Assembly (NCBI RefSeq): GCF_028751195.1
Contig: NZ_CP066784.1
Span: 3,782,001-3,846,000 of the forward strand
Direction of reading: 5' to 3'
Source of the DNA: Alicyclobacillus sp. ALC3
GTDB taxonomy: Bacteria > Bacillota > Bacilli > Alicyclobacillales > Alicyclobacillaceae
Length of the DNA: 64,000 nucleotides
Part shown: positions 16,698 to 25,291 of the stretch, piece by piece
Numbering within the stretch: position 1 is the first letter of the stretch
How the letters are laid out: each line of letters begins with the position of its first letter
Position numbers and translations under genes: made by a program
Notes under the pieces: generated by a model
The model's database searches: none
What the model was told of the DNA's origin: nothing
The model's input: the letters and a program-made list of their open reading frames with translations, nothing else

Positions 16698-17681
16698 TCA
16701 TGAGTAATTGCTATCTACCACCACCTGCAATCCTTGTGTCGGCGATTGCACTGTTTCGTATTGATAAACTGTGTTTCCTTCTTGCCACGCCACAATCGTT
16801 TTCGGGCTGATCTGTGTCGGGGTCGCACTTGTGCTCTTAATGATGATCGTTCCTTGGCCATAAGGGGCAGGCAGCATGTGACCATGCAGATACGTGACGA
16901 CGTTTTCTGCCAGTTGTTTCACGCCTTTGTTTTGAGTGTTGAAGAGCACCTCCACATTCCAGTTTCCCTCGTTCCATTGGTAGCCGCCGCGCCCCATCGC
17001 GCCGTCAACTCGTGCTGTAATGCCGTAGCCGAGAGTAAGTGTTGGTTTCTCCCCCAAAAAGGCATCCCCACTGTTAGCTTGCTCCATTGATGAGATGACG
17101 CGACTGGCTAAAGGGTAACTTGAATACGTGGTTTGCGTAATAGGTCCAGTCGCTTGCGGGCCTAGCATCCAATTGGAAACGTTCCAGGTGGAGGCCATGG
17201 ACAGGTATTTGTGCAAAAATAGGTTTGCGTAGTATACCGGAACGTACGTGGTGTCTTTATGACTTGCAGGGTCTATGGCGACTAGTTTTGGCGCGCGGAT
17301 GTAGCCATATTGATTGCCCGCAATTGAAAACTGCATGTCACCTAGCGCTGGGTTGCCTGAAAAGGGCGCGTGACTGGGTAAGTGCCAAGCTGAAGGTACG
17401 CGACTCACGTTCAACGTGGTACCGTTCCAAGTTGCATTTACACCGTACTGCAACAAGGCTTCCTGTAAATAAAACAACGGTATCCAACTGGTAACGTGCT
17501 TTGACCAGGGGTCATCCGCAACAATGTGTTTGGGATATGCTAAATATGCACCGGACGCTGAAACCGTCGTCGATGCATATTGAATGGTAGCGGCATGAGC
17601 GGTGGAGAACACAGCTCCTCCTGCACTCAAGACACCTGCTGTGGAAATAATGCTCATAACAGCTGCTACGCTCCTCTTCAT
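16698..17681 (-). CDS. Secreted protein with stalk-like N-terminal domain, function unknown
   Basis: A 327-residue protein with a signal peptide (MKRSVAAVMSIISTAG to AHA, about 30 residues). The region TSWIPLFYLQEALLQYGVNATWNGTTLNVSRVP resembles the small repeat domain found at the N-terminus of copper-amine-oxidase-like stalk proteins, which is common in Bacilli exoproteins; no amine oxidase active site is present. The rest is rich in Tyr, Asn and Thr, as in surface proteins. I start at ATG 17681, where AAAGGA lies 13 bases upstream; an earlier ATG 54 bases further up has no convincing site. No function can be assigned. Confidence 0.7.
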   Translation of the reverse strand: MKRSVAAVMSIISTAGVLSAGGAVFSTAHAATIQYASTTVSASGAYLAYPKHIVADDPWSKHVTSWIPLFYLQEALLQYGVNATWNGTTLNVSRVPSAWHLPSHAPFSGNPALGDMQFSIAGNQYGYIRAPKLVAIDPASHKDTTYVPVYYANLFLHKYLSMASTWNVSNWMLGPQATGPITQTTYSSYPLASRVISSMEQANSGDAFLGEKPTLTLGYGITARVDGAMGRGGYQWNEGNWNVEVLFNTQNKGVKQLAENVVTYLHGHMLPAPYGQGTIIIKSTSATPTQISPKTIVAWQEGNTVYQYETVQSPTQGLQVVVDSNYS

Positions 17682-17944
17682 ACTTGGCCACGCATCCTTT
17701 CGCAATGTAAGTACGGCCGTTCGATTAGCCATCATCGATTCAACCGTCAGGAGTTAGACGACGCGTCCGCAAGGTGCGTTACAGACTCACGCTAAGACCA
17801 CGTCGAGCGTAAGTGTGCAAGGGGGGCATTGGCAGCGGAAATTCCGTCTCAAGTTTTGCACTCTTTAACACTGTGAAAAGGCAAGCGGCACGAAGGTGTT
17901 TTCATGGGCCAGGAATTTTTCAAGCGAACTCGACCTTCCGCACA
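17682..17944. other. Intergenic region
   Basis: About 260 bases between two minus-strand genes. It should hold the promoter of the secreted-protein gene and the end of the ABC-F transcript. I see no convincing hairpin followed by T on the minus strand. Confidence 0.4.
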
Positions 17945-19765
17945 TTACCTGCTCGACCTTAGTTGCTTGAGTTCAGTTTGGACTTTACGAATCTCAGCCA
18001 GTAAGCGATTGTTCTCTTCTCGGTCATGGAGTTCCGTGGACAACAAGTTCGTCAACAAAAGTTCCAGGCGCTCGATGTCATTGAGTACATGAATGTCGGG
18101 TTGGATGTATCTGGATTTCGATACGAACTCGTCCATTGTTCCGTCGAAGACATGAACTGCTGTCCCCTCAAACCAGACCACACGAGTAACAAGGTTTTGA
18201 AGTAGATACCTATCGTGTGAAACGACGATTAATGCACCTGGATAAGATACAAGCGCATCCTGTATACGTTCACGCGTATCGATATCAAGATAGTTTGTCG
18301 GTTCGTCCAGCACAAGCAAGTTGGCGTCCGAAAAATAGAGGTTAACAAACGCGACCCTGCAGCGCTCCCCCATGCTGAGTGAAGATATCAACTTAAACAC
18401 ATCATCCTTTTGAAATAGAAAACCGGCGAGCACAGTTCGCGCATAAGTTTCAGTCATTCCTGGCAGAGAGAGGACGGTATCAAGGACTGTGCGCGAGTCA
18501 GTAAGGTTATCCAGTTCTTGCGCAAAGTAACCGATTTTAAGCTGAGGGTGGTACGCAACATCTCCAGACTGCGGTTTGAGCGTCCCGGTAAGGATGCCTA
18601 GGAGTGTCGACTTTCCTGCGCCATTTGGACCAATAATGCCAATTTTGTCACCCTTACAGACGTCCAAGCGGAAGTCGTGAAACATTTCACGGTCGGGATA
18701 TGAGAATTGACCGCAGTCCGCCCGCAAGAGAAATTTGGCATCGAAGGCGCTACTTTCAAGTGACAGATTTACGTGAAATCCGTCAGTAGGTCGCTCTGCC
18801 TGTCGTTCTTCTAAACGTTCAAGTGCGCGTTTTTTTGCCATATAACGATTAGCATTCTGCTGGGCTCTTTTTTTTGCGTAAGGATCGCGTTCACTTGCCG
18901 CATTGTGACCTCTTTCGTACCATTCCTTATATCGCTGGATAGCTTCTAACAGAGCCTTGCGTTCGCGTTGGTGCTTGTCATACAACGCTTGTTGTGTCTT
19001 GATCTCAAGATTCTTTGACTCACGAAACGCAGAGTATCCGCCCTTATACCGTTTTGCACCGTTTGATGTCAGCTCATATGTCGTATCAGCGACAGCGTCA
19101 ATGAAATATCGGTCGTGGGAGACAAATACGACACTCCCTTTGTACGATTTAAGCCAAGTCGCCAACCAATCCAGCATCGGAACATCGAGGTGGTTTGTTG
19201 GTTCATCGAGAACCAGAAACTCGGGCTCCATAAGTGACAACTTCGCAATTTGGGCGCGCGTCTTCTGTCCACCACTTAAGTGCTCATAAGGTGTCGAGAA
19301 GTGGAAAGTGTCGAAACCAAGACGCTTCAACGACGTTTCTACGTCAACTTCGTACTCGTATCCACTCATCGCGCTGTACGAATCTATCAGTTTCAAATAC
19401 GTATCAACGACATGCTGGTTCTCTGTCGTGACCTCTAATTTCTGCTGGAGTCGATCCATGTCGCTTTTTAATTGATGAACGTCTTTTCGGGCACCGTGTA
19501 CGAAATCATACAGTGACGTATCTCTCCCTACACGAATTTCCTGTTCAATCCATCCCCATGATTCGAGAGGAATACCTCGTCGAATAACACCTTTATCAAA
19601 TTTTGTATGCCCCACAATACCCTCGATAAAACTTGTTTTCCCGACGCCATTTCGCCCAATCAATGCAACGCACTCGCCGACTGAGACTTCCAGAGAGACG
19701 TTGTCAAACAGCCTCTGTCCATGAATTTCTTTGGAAACACCATCCACCTTCAAAGCGTACGGCAT
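17945..19765 (-). CDS. ABC-F family ATPase (ribosome-associated type)
   Basis: A 606-residue soluble protein with two ATPase domains and no membrane segment. Domain 1 has Walker A GRNGVGKTS at residues 37-45, signature LSGGQKTRAQIAKL and Walker B FLVLDEPTNHLD. A charged linker rich in Arg, Lys and Glu follows. Domain 2 has GPNGAGKST, signature SLSMGERCRVAFVNL and LLVLDEPTNYLD. It ends in a coiled coil. ABC-F proteins act on the ribosome as translation factors or antibiotic-protection proteins. The leader carries a terminator-like hairpin, which points to the antibiotic-inducible class (VmlR/Vga type). ATG 19765 starts the conserved fold; an in-frame extension upstream runs through the leader. 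Confidence 0.88.
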   Translation of the reverse strand: MPYALKVDGVSKEIHGQRLFDNVSLEVSVGECVALIGRNGVGKTSFIEGIVGHTKFDKGVIRRGIPLESWGWIEQEIRVGRDTSLYDFVHGARKDVHQLKSDMDRLQQKLEVTTENQHVVDTYLKLIDSYSAMSGYEYEVDVETSLKRLGFDTFHFSTPYEHLSGGQKTRAQIAKLSLMEPEFLVLDEPTNHLDVPMLDWLATWLKSYKGSVVFVSHDRYFIDAVADTTYELTSNGAKRYKGGYSAFRESKNLEIKTQQALYDKHQRERKALLEAIQRYKEWYERGHNAASERDPYAKKRAQQNANRYMAKKRALERLEERQAERPTDGFHVNLSLESSAFDAKFLLRADCGQFSYPDREMFHDFRLDVCKGDKIGIIGPNGAGKSTLLGILTGTLKPQSGDVAYHPQLKIGYFAQELDNLTDSRTVLDTVLSLPGMTETYARTVLAGFLFQKDDVFKLISSLSMGERCRVAFVNLYFSDANLLVLDEPTNYLDIDTRERIQDALVSYPGALIVVSHDRYLLQNLVTRVVWFEGTAVHVFDGTMDEFVSKSRYIQPDIHVLNDIERLELLLTNLLSTELHDREENNRLLAEIRKVQTELKQLRSSR

Positions 19766-19789
19766 CAGATCACATCCATTCATAACATT

Positions 19790-19816
19790 AAAAAGCCACA
19801 GGTTATGCACCTGCGG
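19790..19816 (-). promoter_or_regulatory. Attenuator-like terminator in the ABC-F leader
   Basis: On the minus strand CCGCAGGT (19816-19809) pairs with ACCTGTGG (19803-19796), followed by C and five T (19794-19790), about 25 bases before the ABC-F start. A short frame starting at ATG 19858 runs through the hairpin in phase with the gene. Terminators placed like this control ABC-F resistance genes by ribosome-mediated attenuation; that role is inferred here. Confidence 0.65.
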
Positions 19817-19867
19817 CGGAATGTACGATGAATATGTGCGATCACTAAGTGGATTCATGCACGGCAA

Positions 19868-20120
19868 GAGCAGTATGCAGTAGACAGAAGCTTTCGCACG
19901 TCATTGAGCACACCACAAATCACCGGCAAATCTATAGAGAAGCACAATTAGACACAGTCATTCCGTACGTTCTGCCGCTGGCAGAGACCTTTGTCCGATG
20001 AAGTTACTTGGACAAACCGTTGGAATTGGACATGTCGTCTAATTGGATACCTCCATGTGTTCAAGGTTTCATATTGGATATCTTAGACGAACGGTCATAA
20101 AAGTGCAATCTTCCCGCTAA
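19868..20120. other. Intergenic region upstream of the ABC-F gene
   Basis: About 250 bases without a supported gene. The ABC-F promoter should lie near its left end. I see no mobile-element ends here. Confidence 0.4.
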
Positions 20121-20296
20121 AGCAGCCTATTCCTTCTTCCCAAGTTTCCAATGAGGCGAATCGGTACTCCCGAGGATGCAATCAAATTAATCACCTGCTT
20201 GGCAACAGAGGATGCTCAATGGGTAACTGGTCAAATTATTCACTTGTGCGGGCTAACGGTCTTGGATTCGGGGATCCACCAATATGGAAACTAAAT
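20121..20296 (+). pseudogene. Short-chain dehydrogenase, C-terminal fragment
   Basis: The frame reads LPKFPMRRIGTPEDAIKLI then TCLATEDAQWVTGQIIHLCG. The blocks R-x-G-x-PED, LAT/S-x-DA-x-WVTGQ and I-x-x-x-G are the conserved last 50 residues of classical SDR enzymes. There is a stop at 20118 and nothing SDR-like before it, and the tail overlaps the end of the convergent permease gene. It is therefore a decayed remnant. Confidence 0.7.
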
Positions 20297-21170
20297 CGGC
20301 GACCAGACTTCCAAACACAGTCATAAACGCAAGAACCAAGGCAACCGTACTGGCATTAGCAAACAGGAGTGCGTTTAACGACCCGATGAACGCTTCACCC
20401 ACGCCCTGCACTCCGTATATAATTTCAATGGCGATCAAGGTATTTATCATCGTTGGCATTGACAGACCTACTAAGCTGATAAGGGGTAGTAACCCATTGC
20501 GTCTCATATGGCGGGAAACTACGCGGGCCTCTGACATGCCCTTTGATCGCGCTGTTCGAATATAATCGCTTTGCGCTACGCTACCCAACGATGTGCGGAG
20601 CTGTCTGGTCCACGGTCCAATCACGCTTAGAGACAACGCTGCCGTCGGCAGGATGTTATAGTACACCCTTTGAAAGAAGCCACTCTCCGGAGGGGCAAAG
20701 GCGGTTGCCGGAAACCAGGGAACGTTGATTGCCAACAAAAGGACTAGCAAGGTTCCAATGACGAAACCTGGCACAGCACTGAGCATTCCCGTTAGTGCCG
20801 AAAGTCCCCTATCGATCATGCTTCCCTGCTTACGAATCTGCCACTGCGCAATGACGATTGATACGACAAAGGCCACAAAGACACCAGTGACGAGCAATTC
20901 TAACGTGCGGGGCAGTTCTAGTTTTATGACAGCACCTAGTCCACCCGCCTGAAAAAGGGCTTGTATCCACAGGAAATACTGGACGTACACGGGTCTATTT
21001 AACCCGAGCTTTCGATCCAGAGCAGCTCCCTTACTGGGTGTCCATAATTGACCCAACAGAGCCCTCGCTGGATCCCCATGATCCAGATGCAGAACGAAAA
21101 ATATGACAAGACTAAAGGCAAGCAGGGCGAACAGCGCTTGTACAGTGCGGCGAGGGATCAAACGGCTCAT
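20253..21170 (-). CDS. ABC transporter permease, OppB/DppB type (orphan pair)
   Basis: A 305-residue membrane protein of the DppB/OppB family. The first helix is followed by HGDPARALLG, the loop before the second helix by LGLNRPVYVQYFLW, and the EAA loop reads SDYIRTARSKGMSEARVVSRHMRRNGLLP; it ends in SILVDPRIQDR. It overlaps the OppC-like permease by four bases. No binding protein or ATPase gene is nearby, so the pair would need components encoded elsewhere, or it is what remains of a larger operon. The substrate is unknown (peptide, nickel or sugar). Confidence 0.85.
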   Translation of the reverse strand: MSRLIPRRTVQALFALLAFSLVIFFVLHLDHGDPARALLGQLWTPSKGAALDRKLGLNRPVYVQYFLWIQALFQAGGLGAVIKLELPRTLELLVTGVFVAFVVSIVIAQWQIRKQGSMIDRGLSALTGMLSAVPGFVIGTLLVLLLAINVPWFPATAFAPPESGFFQRVYYNILPTAALSLSVIGPWTRQLRTSLGSVAQSDYIRTARSKGMSEARVVSRHMRRNGLLPLISLVGLSMPTMINTLIAIEIIYGVQGVGEAFIGSLNALLFANASTVALVLAFMTVFGSLVADLVSILVDPRIQDR

Positions 21171-22063
21171 ATTCCTGCCTCCTGGGAATCGAAGCTATCA
21201 CGGACGGCATCAGCCACAAAGTTGAGCCCCAGTTGCAGTAATACTAGACACACGCATGGAAAGGCCCACAACCACCAATATCCGTCGTATAGCAATTGTA
21301 ATCCGTTCGCAATCATGGAACCCCAGTCAGGGTAGGGAGGCGGTAGGCTGAACCCTAAAAAACTTGCCGTGGCAATCACCAGAACTGCAGTGCCAACACA
21401 TGTGCTGACCGCTGTCAATAAGGTGGGCAGAAGATGGGGCAGGAGGTGACGCACAATGATACGACGACGGCTTGCCCCTAGCGATTCCGCAGCGACGACG
21501 AATTCTCGCGTACGGAGCGATATCACCTCCGCGCGGATTGGACGACCAATGAACGGCCAGGACGTCACGGCCACTATCACGATCATCGTCATCGGTGATG
21601 GCCCAACTATAACTTCAAATAGGAGCAACGGAACAAGTTGGGGCACGCTGCTGATAACGTCCATAGTCCACGAAAGAAGGCGGTCTACCCAACCACCGTA
21701 AAATCCAGATACTACGCCAACCCAGAGGCCCAAGCCAGTGGCGGTTGCGGCGGAAATTAAGCCGATCAGCAGCATCAGACGCCCGCCGTACATTAGCCGT
21801 ATCAGTTCATTGCGACCAAGATTGTCAGTTCCCAATGGCCATTTTATAGATGGGGGGTGCCCGACAGCCGCGATGTGAATGGCTGATGGACTGGCCCTGT
21901 CTAGAAATGGTCCAGCAAAGCAGAAGAACAGTAGTCCAAGGAAGATAGCGATTCCAATCCAAAATATATAATTTTTTATAAATAGAGGAATAGTCCGTCC
22001 GTCTATTTGCGGAGAGTCTCCGATTTTGTCATCCAGGTCAGTAGCAAAAATACTTTTTGGCAC
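21167..22063 (-). CDS. ABC transporter permease, OppC/DppC type (orphan pair)
   Basis: A 298-residue membrane protein. A first helix (YIFWIGIAIFLGLLFFCFAGPF) is followed by KWPLGTDNLGRNELIRLMYGGRL, the OppC periplasmic motif. The EAA loop is TREFVVAAESLGASRRRIIVRHLLPHLLP. It starts at GTG 22063 behind GAGGAGG, a strong ribosome binding site, which suggests the pair is expressed. It differs in sequence from the OppC-like gene at 1735, so it belongs to a different transporter. Partner ATPases are absent from the window. Confidence 0.85.
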   Translation of the reverse strand: MPKSIFATDLDDKIGDSPQIDGRTIPLFIKNYIFWIGIAIFLGLLFFCFAGPFLDRASPSAIHIAAVGHPPSIKWPLGTDNLGRNELIRLMYGGRLMLLIGLISAATATGLGLWVGVVSGFYGGWVDRLLSWTMDVISSVPQLVPLLLFEVIVGPSPMTMIVIVAVTSWPFIGRPIRAEVISLRTREFVVAAESLGASRRRIIVRHLLPHLLPTLLTAVSTCVGTAVLVIATASFLGFSLPPPYPDWGSMIANGLQLLYDGYWWLWAFPCVCLVLLQLGLNFVADAVRDSFDSQEAGI

Positions 22064-22525
22064 TCCAAGTTCCTCCTCGATGCCCGGTACTACAACTTTT
22101 CCTCACTTGTAAGTTCCCGTGTACGCATAAGTTGGCCATTTCGGTAGTCAACGATGCCGAAAAACCTCTATGTATTGTAGGTTTATATCTAAATATACTA
22201 ATTGAAATATGGTTCTAAGATGATAGGCATGCGATGATGAGGGTATTATTATGTTATCGTTCACGCCCCCCCATCCCACTTCCCGCATGTCGTGATTTTG
22301 CGGGCAGCACATCCGGACATGGATCTCGTGACAACCTGTATAGACAACCCATATAAGTATATGGCAGGAATGCAAACTGGTAAAGCTTGCTGGAGGGCTG
22401 GAATATCGCATTTCATCTAGAGCACGGATTTGTGGGGCAAACATGCAGGTAGCCTGGATGAGTAACAGCGGTTGTATATAGATCCGGTGGAGCTGCGCCG
22501 CCACTGTGTCGTTAACGTTTAGTTT
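22064..22525. other. Non-coding region left of the TnpB relic
   Basis: About 460 bases with only shadow frames. A promoter for the minus-strand permease pair must lie at the left end. The right part may be decayed IS200/IS605 sequence, but I could not recognise more of TnpB than the last 55 residues. Confidence 0.4.
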
Positions 22526-22717
22526 AGTTTCATAGTGGACCGGGACGTAAACGCTGCACAAAACATCTTGAAACATGCATTAGCCCAGCGTTTCCGCTTG
22601 GCTTGGACTGAGCCTTCAGATCGTAACGTAGGCGGTTGCGTCATGCGTGTTCTGAGAAGCCCCTGCCTAAAGGCTGCCTTTAGGCAGGGGAGTGGTCACA
22701 AAAATACTCTAGTATGA
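22526..22717 (+). pseudogene. TnpB C-terminal relic, IS200/IS605 superfamily
   Basis: The frame reads DRDVNAAQNILKHAL and, further on, TEPSDRNVGGCVMRVLRSP. DRDVNAA-x-NIL is the end of the TnpB zinc-ribbon/RuvC-III region, in which the last catalytic aspartate lies, and the G/T-x-PSD-x-NVG tail is typical of the same proteins. Everything upstream, including the zinc-finger cysteines, is missing. The remaining frame runs through the element's right-end hairpin. Confidence 0.75.
22651..22700 (+). mobile_element. IS200/IS605-type right end with perfect hairpin
   Basis: CCCCTGCCTAAAGG (22660-22673) pairs perfectly with CCTTTAGGCAGGGG (22677-22690), flanked by GAAG and AGTGGTCAC. A GAAGCCCC stem ending in GGGGAGT-x-x-TCAC is the usual right end of IS1341-like elements, recognised as single-stranded DNA by TnpA. 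In active elements this end is also part of the TnpB guide RNA scaffold. Confidence 0.78.
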
Positions 22718-22938
22718 GGCGGGGAATGGAATGTACCCCCGACAACAATGATTCTTTGTCCCTTTTTGAAAATGAGTTTTTGATTTCTAGTACCTCGAAC
22801 AATGGCTGTTAACGTTGCATGATTCGCAGTCGCCACGTAGACTACGTGGCCATCCGATACTCGTTGCCGTTTCCATTTCTTATCGAAGGTAGCTAACAGT
22901 ACTCGGTTCGATACCGTGAAACCACGGGAAGTGGGCAT
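22696..22938 (-). CDS. Small basic protein of unknown function, 80 residues
   Basis: I do not recognise this gene. It has a very good ribosome binding site (AAAGGAGG, eight bases before ATG), which supports real translation. The protein is basic at the start and then strand-rich (HVVYVATANHATLTAIVRG, QRIIVVGGTF). There is no membrane helix, cysteine pair or signal peptide. Its stop codon falls at 22698-22696, inside the conserved last bases of the IS200/IS605 right end. The original C-terminus may therefore have been replaced by element sequence. It is transcribed alone. Confidence 0.6.
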   Translation of the reverse strand: MPTSRGFTVSNRVLLATFDKKWKRQRVSDGHVVYVATANHATLTAIVRGTRNQKLIFKKGQRIIVVGGTFHSPPHTRVFL

Positions 22939-23316
22939 GTCATGCCCCTCCTTTATCTCAATTGTAATGTATGCTGTGCTACATGACGTTCAAATGAACC
23001 GGATAAGAGTCCAAGTGCATCACGTCACGGTTATGGCCCATAACTTCATCTAAGTGGAGGTTTGGGCAAGGGAACTCGGGAGAGAGCCAGAAGCGGTAAG
23101 CCTGATTTTAGAGGCTGTTTGATTGAAATCCATTGGTCGTATCAGGGGCATATCAGGTGAAGCAGGTGGGTCTCGGCTGCTTAGAAATTCGATGACGGTA
23201 CTCTTTCGTTACGGAGCTATTAGGCAACTATGTGTAAGATGACGAGCTGTAATGAAACCGAACAGATGGTTGTTTCGTCTATTGCATAGTGATGTCGTAC
23301 GAAGGGGGATCGCACC
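22939..23316. other. Intergenic region between divergent genes
   Basis: About 380 bases separating the minus-strand 80-residue gene from the plus-strand lipoprotein gene, so it must hold two promoters. I see no recognisable riboswitch, repeat or operator. Confidence 0.4.
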
Positions 23317-23994
23317 GTGAAGCTATGTAAAAAATGGACCAGTGTGGGTATAGCATTTATCCTTGCTGGCATATTAGCAGGCTGCGGGCAAGCCGTGGGT
23401 GGAAATAGGGGTAGAACGACGTCAGCTTCAAATGATACAGCATACAAGGTAACCAATTCAGCAACAACAGATGTAACCAGCGCAGTGAACAACACAAGCG
23501 TTGGCGGGAACTCAGTTGCAGTTGAAAAACCCGCTGCTAGTAACACGACACCTCAGCCCATTGCAGCAGGGTCAGAGAATTTTTCTGACATCAAGTTGGT
23601 CGCTCCAAAGAACGTAACAGTGAACGGTGTAGCGTTCAATCCTGCTCCAACAATCAACGGAATACTGGAGCCTGTTGTCCTCACCACACAGTTCACAATA
23701 GTGACGCAGCCGATCCGTATGGATATGAGTGGCTTAATTTTGAACAATCCGAGTGCAAACATCGGTGGTGGAGTCGCGTATTATCAATACAACAACGTGA
23801 TCTACAAAACATCTGCGAACTACCCAGGAAACTACCCTGTTGAAGGTTCACTGACGATCTCAAGGAACTCTAAGGTTATCTTTATTTGTACGGTGGGCAC
23901 CCCGGTTCCACCCGCAAAGGTGAGTTTACTATACAACGACGTGAATTTGGGAATCTATAGTGCTACTACGATGGGTTCGTACTCATTAAATTGA
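23317..23994 (+). CDS. Lipoprotein of unknown function
   Basis: A 225-residue secreted lipoprotein. The signal peptide ends in the lipobox LAGC (cysteine at residue 23). A Ser/Thr/Asn-rich linker (about 25-90) leads to a beta-rich domain that I do not recognise. The end of the domain, KVSLLYNDVNLGIYSATTMGSYSLN, looks like an immunoglobulin-like edge. The start GTG follows AAGGGGGA. It stands alone between two short intergenic regions and has no informative neighbour. Confidence 0.72.
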   Translation: MKLCKKWTSVGIAFILAGILAGCGQAVGGNRGRTTSASNDTAYKVTNSATTDVTSAVNNTSVGGNSVAVEKPAASNTTPQPIAAGSENFSDIKLVAPKNVTVNGVAFNPAPTINGILEPVVLTTQFTIVTQPIRMDMSGLILNNPSANIGGGVAYYQYNNVIYKTSANYPGNYPVEGSLTISRNSKVIFICTVGTPVPPAKVSLLYNDVNLGIYSATTMGSYSLN

Positions 23995-24130
23995 GCAGTC
24001 TTGTGACACTACTGGGAGAGCGACACACCGAGGAAACACAAGTCGATGTAACTCAGCGGATAGGCAGACTTTTTTTGCGGTAGTTATAAGACACGCATGA
24101 AAGAAATCATATACCGTCGCGGGAAAGGCA

Positions 24131-24346
24131 GTGGTTGGAATGTCCATCGGGATTACAGGTACATTCATCATGGTGCTATTTCTAGTTGTCTTTCTCTTCG
24201 GCGTTGGGTTGTTGGCAAGTAGCCTATGGAACTTGAAGCATTCTGATAATAGGTCAGCATTTAGTTCGAAATTTTACAGCGGGTCTGTTATGGTCTTTTT
24301 GGCATTTGTGGCGATTGTTTTGACTACTGAATGGATGTCTCACTGA
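24131..24346 (+). CDS. Small membrane protein, 71 residues
   Basis: Two hydrophobic segments (TFIMVLFLVVFLFGVGLLASS and SGSVMVFLAFVAIVLTTEW) joined by a polar loop of about 20 residues predict a two-helix membrane protein. I do not recognise a family. The start is uncertain between GTG 24131 and ATG 24140, with AAGG at 24124-24127 serving either one poorly. No partner gene is evident. Confidence 0.5.
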   Translation: MVGMSIGITGTFIMVLFLVVFLFGVGLLASSLWNLKHSDNRSAFSSKFYSGSVMVFLAFVAIVLTTEWMSH

Positions 24347-24574
24347 GCCTCATACATCATCACACCCGGCATTAGAGAATGACTTCTGTCGGGGGCTTAG
24401 CCGGTTCTGGAATTGGGAAACACCAAGGCGAAGTGGATGTGAGCCGCCCGCTCCACGGAACCAAGAAATCGATCAATATGCCGAGAAATGTATTGAAACT
24501 GCTTAGACATCCCGCCGTGTGTGGCACGGAGGGATGCCGGTAAATGGGGTGTTTGTCGAATGATGAAGAATCCC

Positions 24575-25291
24575 TTACGAGAGGAGAGCTCCGCCCTCAA
24601 TGGACAGCGTCGTACCCGTTGTGAAGGTGTTCGACGCCAGATAGACATATGCTTGTGCAATTTCCTCTGGTTTTGCGATGTGTTGTACGAGCAGTTGAGC
24701 TGCAACAGCTCTGAACATTCCTTGTCTCGATTCGTCGTCCATTCCACTATAAATTGGTGTGTCTACGAGACCCGGTGATACTACGTTCACACGTATTGGC
24801 GCTAGGTCGCATGCCAGCCCGCGCGCCAAACCTTCGACAGCAGAGTTAATCGCGGCGAGTGTGGATGCGCCTTTCGGTGGACGCGCTCCGTACACACCCG
24901 AAGTCAATGTGATCGAACCGGACGCGTCGATAAAAGGCAGTGCAGCTCTCACAGTTACATATTGTCCCCAGAACTTGCTGTCAAATGCAGTTCTCACCGC
25001 ACTGTCAGGAAGTGAAGGAAACGGGCCCATCACACCGTCGCCGGCTGTCACAACTAGGTGATGAAACGGGCCGACTGATTGAAAGAATACTGCCAACGCT
25101 GCCTCGTCTCGGAAGTCAACAACATACCCTTCCGCATCACTTCCGATTTTCGACTTTGCCGCTTCCACCTTGTCAGCCGACCGGCTCGCCACAAGGACAT
25201 GGGACCCGGCTTCCACAAATGCTTTCGAGACAGCCAACCCAATGCCTGAGGTACCACCAATGACCACAACACGCTTGTCTTGCAAAGTCAT
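24575..25291 (-). CDS. Short-chain dehydrogenase/reductase with altered active site
   Basis: A 238-residue soluble enzyme fold. The cofactor loop GGTSGIG near residue 12 and the NADP-preferring VASRS segment are present, as is the late VNVVSPGLVDTP motif. The classical catalytic YxxxK is not: where YSASKAAVEGL is expected, the protein reads LAAINSAVEGL, so Tyr becomes Leu and Lys becomes Asn. An S-x-T/S serine region (ITLTSGVYG) remains. A sub-family with AA-x-N-x-A-x-E at this place exists, so this may be a natural variant. ATG 25291 follows GGAGGAG; the longer frame upstream is unlikely. Confidence 0.82.
   Translation of the reverse strand: MTLQDKRVVVIGGTSGIGLAVSKAFVEAGSHVLVASRSADKVEAAKSKIGSDAEGYVVDFRDEAALAVFFQSVGPFHHLVVTAGDGVMGPFPSLPDSAVRTAFDSKFWGQYVTVRAALPFIDASGSITLTSGVYGARPPKGASTLAAINSAVEGLARGLACDLAPIRVNVVSPGLVDTPIYSGMDDESRQGMFRAVAAQLLVQHIAKPEEIAQAYVYLASNTFTTGTTLSIEGGALLS

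Noticed and set aside
22148-22576. 142-residue minus-strand open frame
   Set aside because: It is antisense to the TnpB tail, has no ribosome binding site and no recognisable motif; it looks like chance openness in a decayed region.
24397-24510. Possible 37-residue peptide (MSKQFQYISRHIDRFLGSVE...) on the minus strand behind the SDR
   Set aside because: The composition is protein-like, but the site before the ATG is weak and I can match it to no family; not enough to call a gene or relic.
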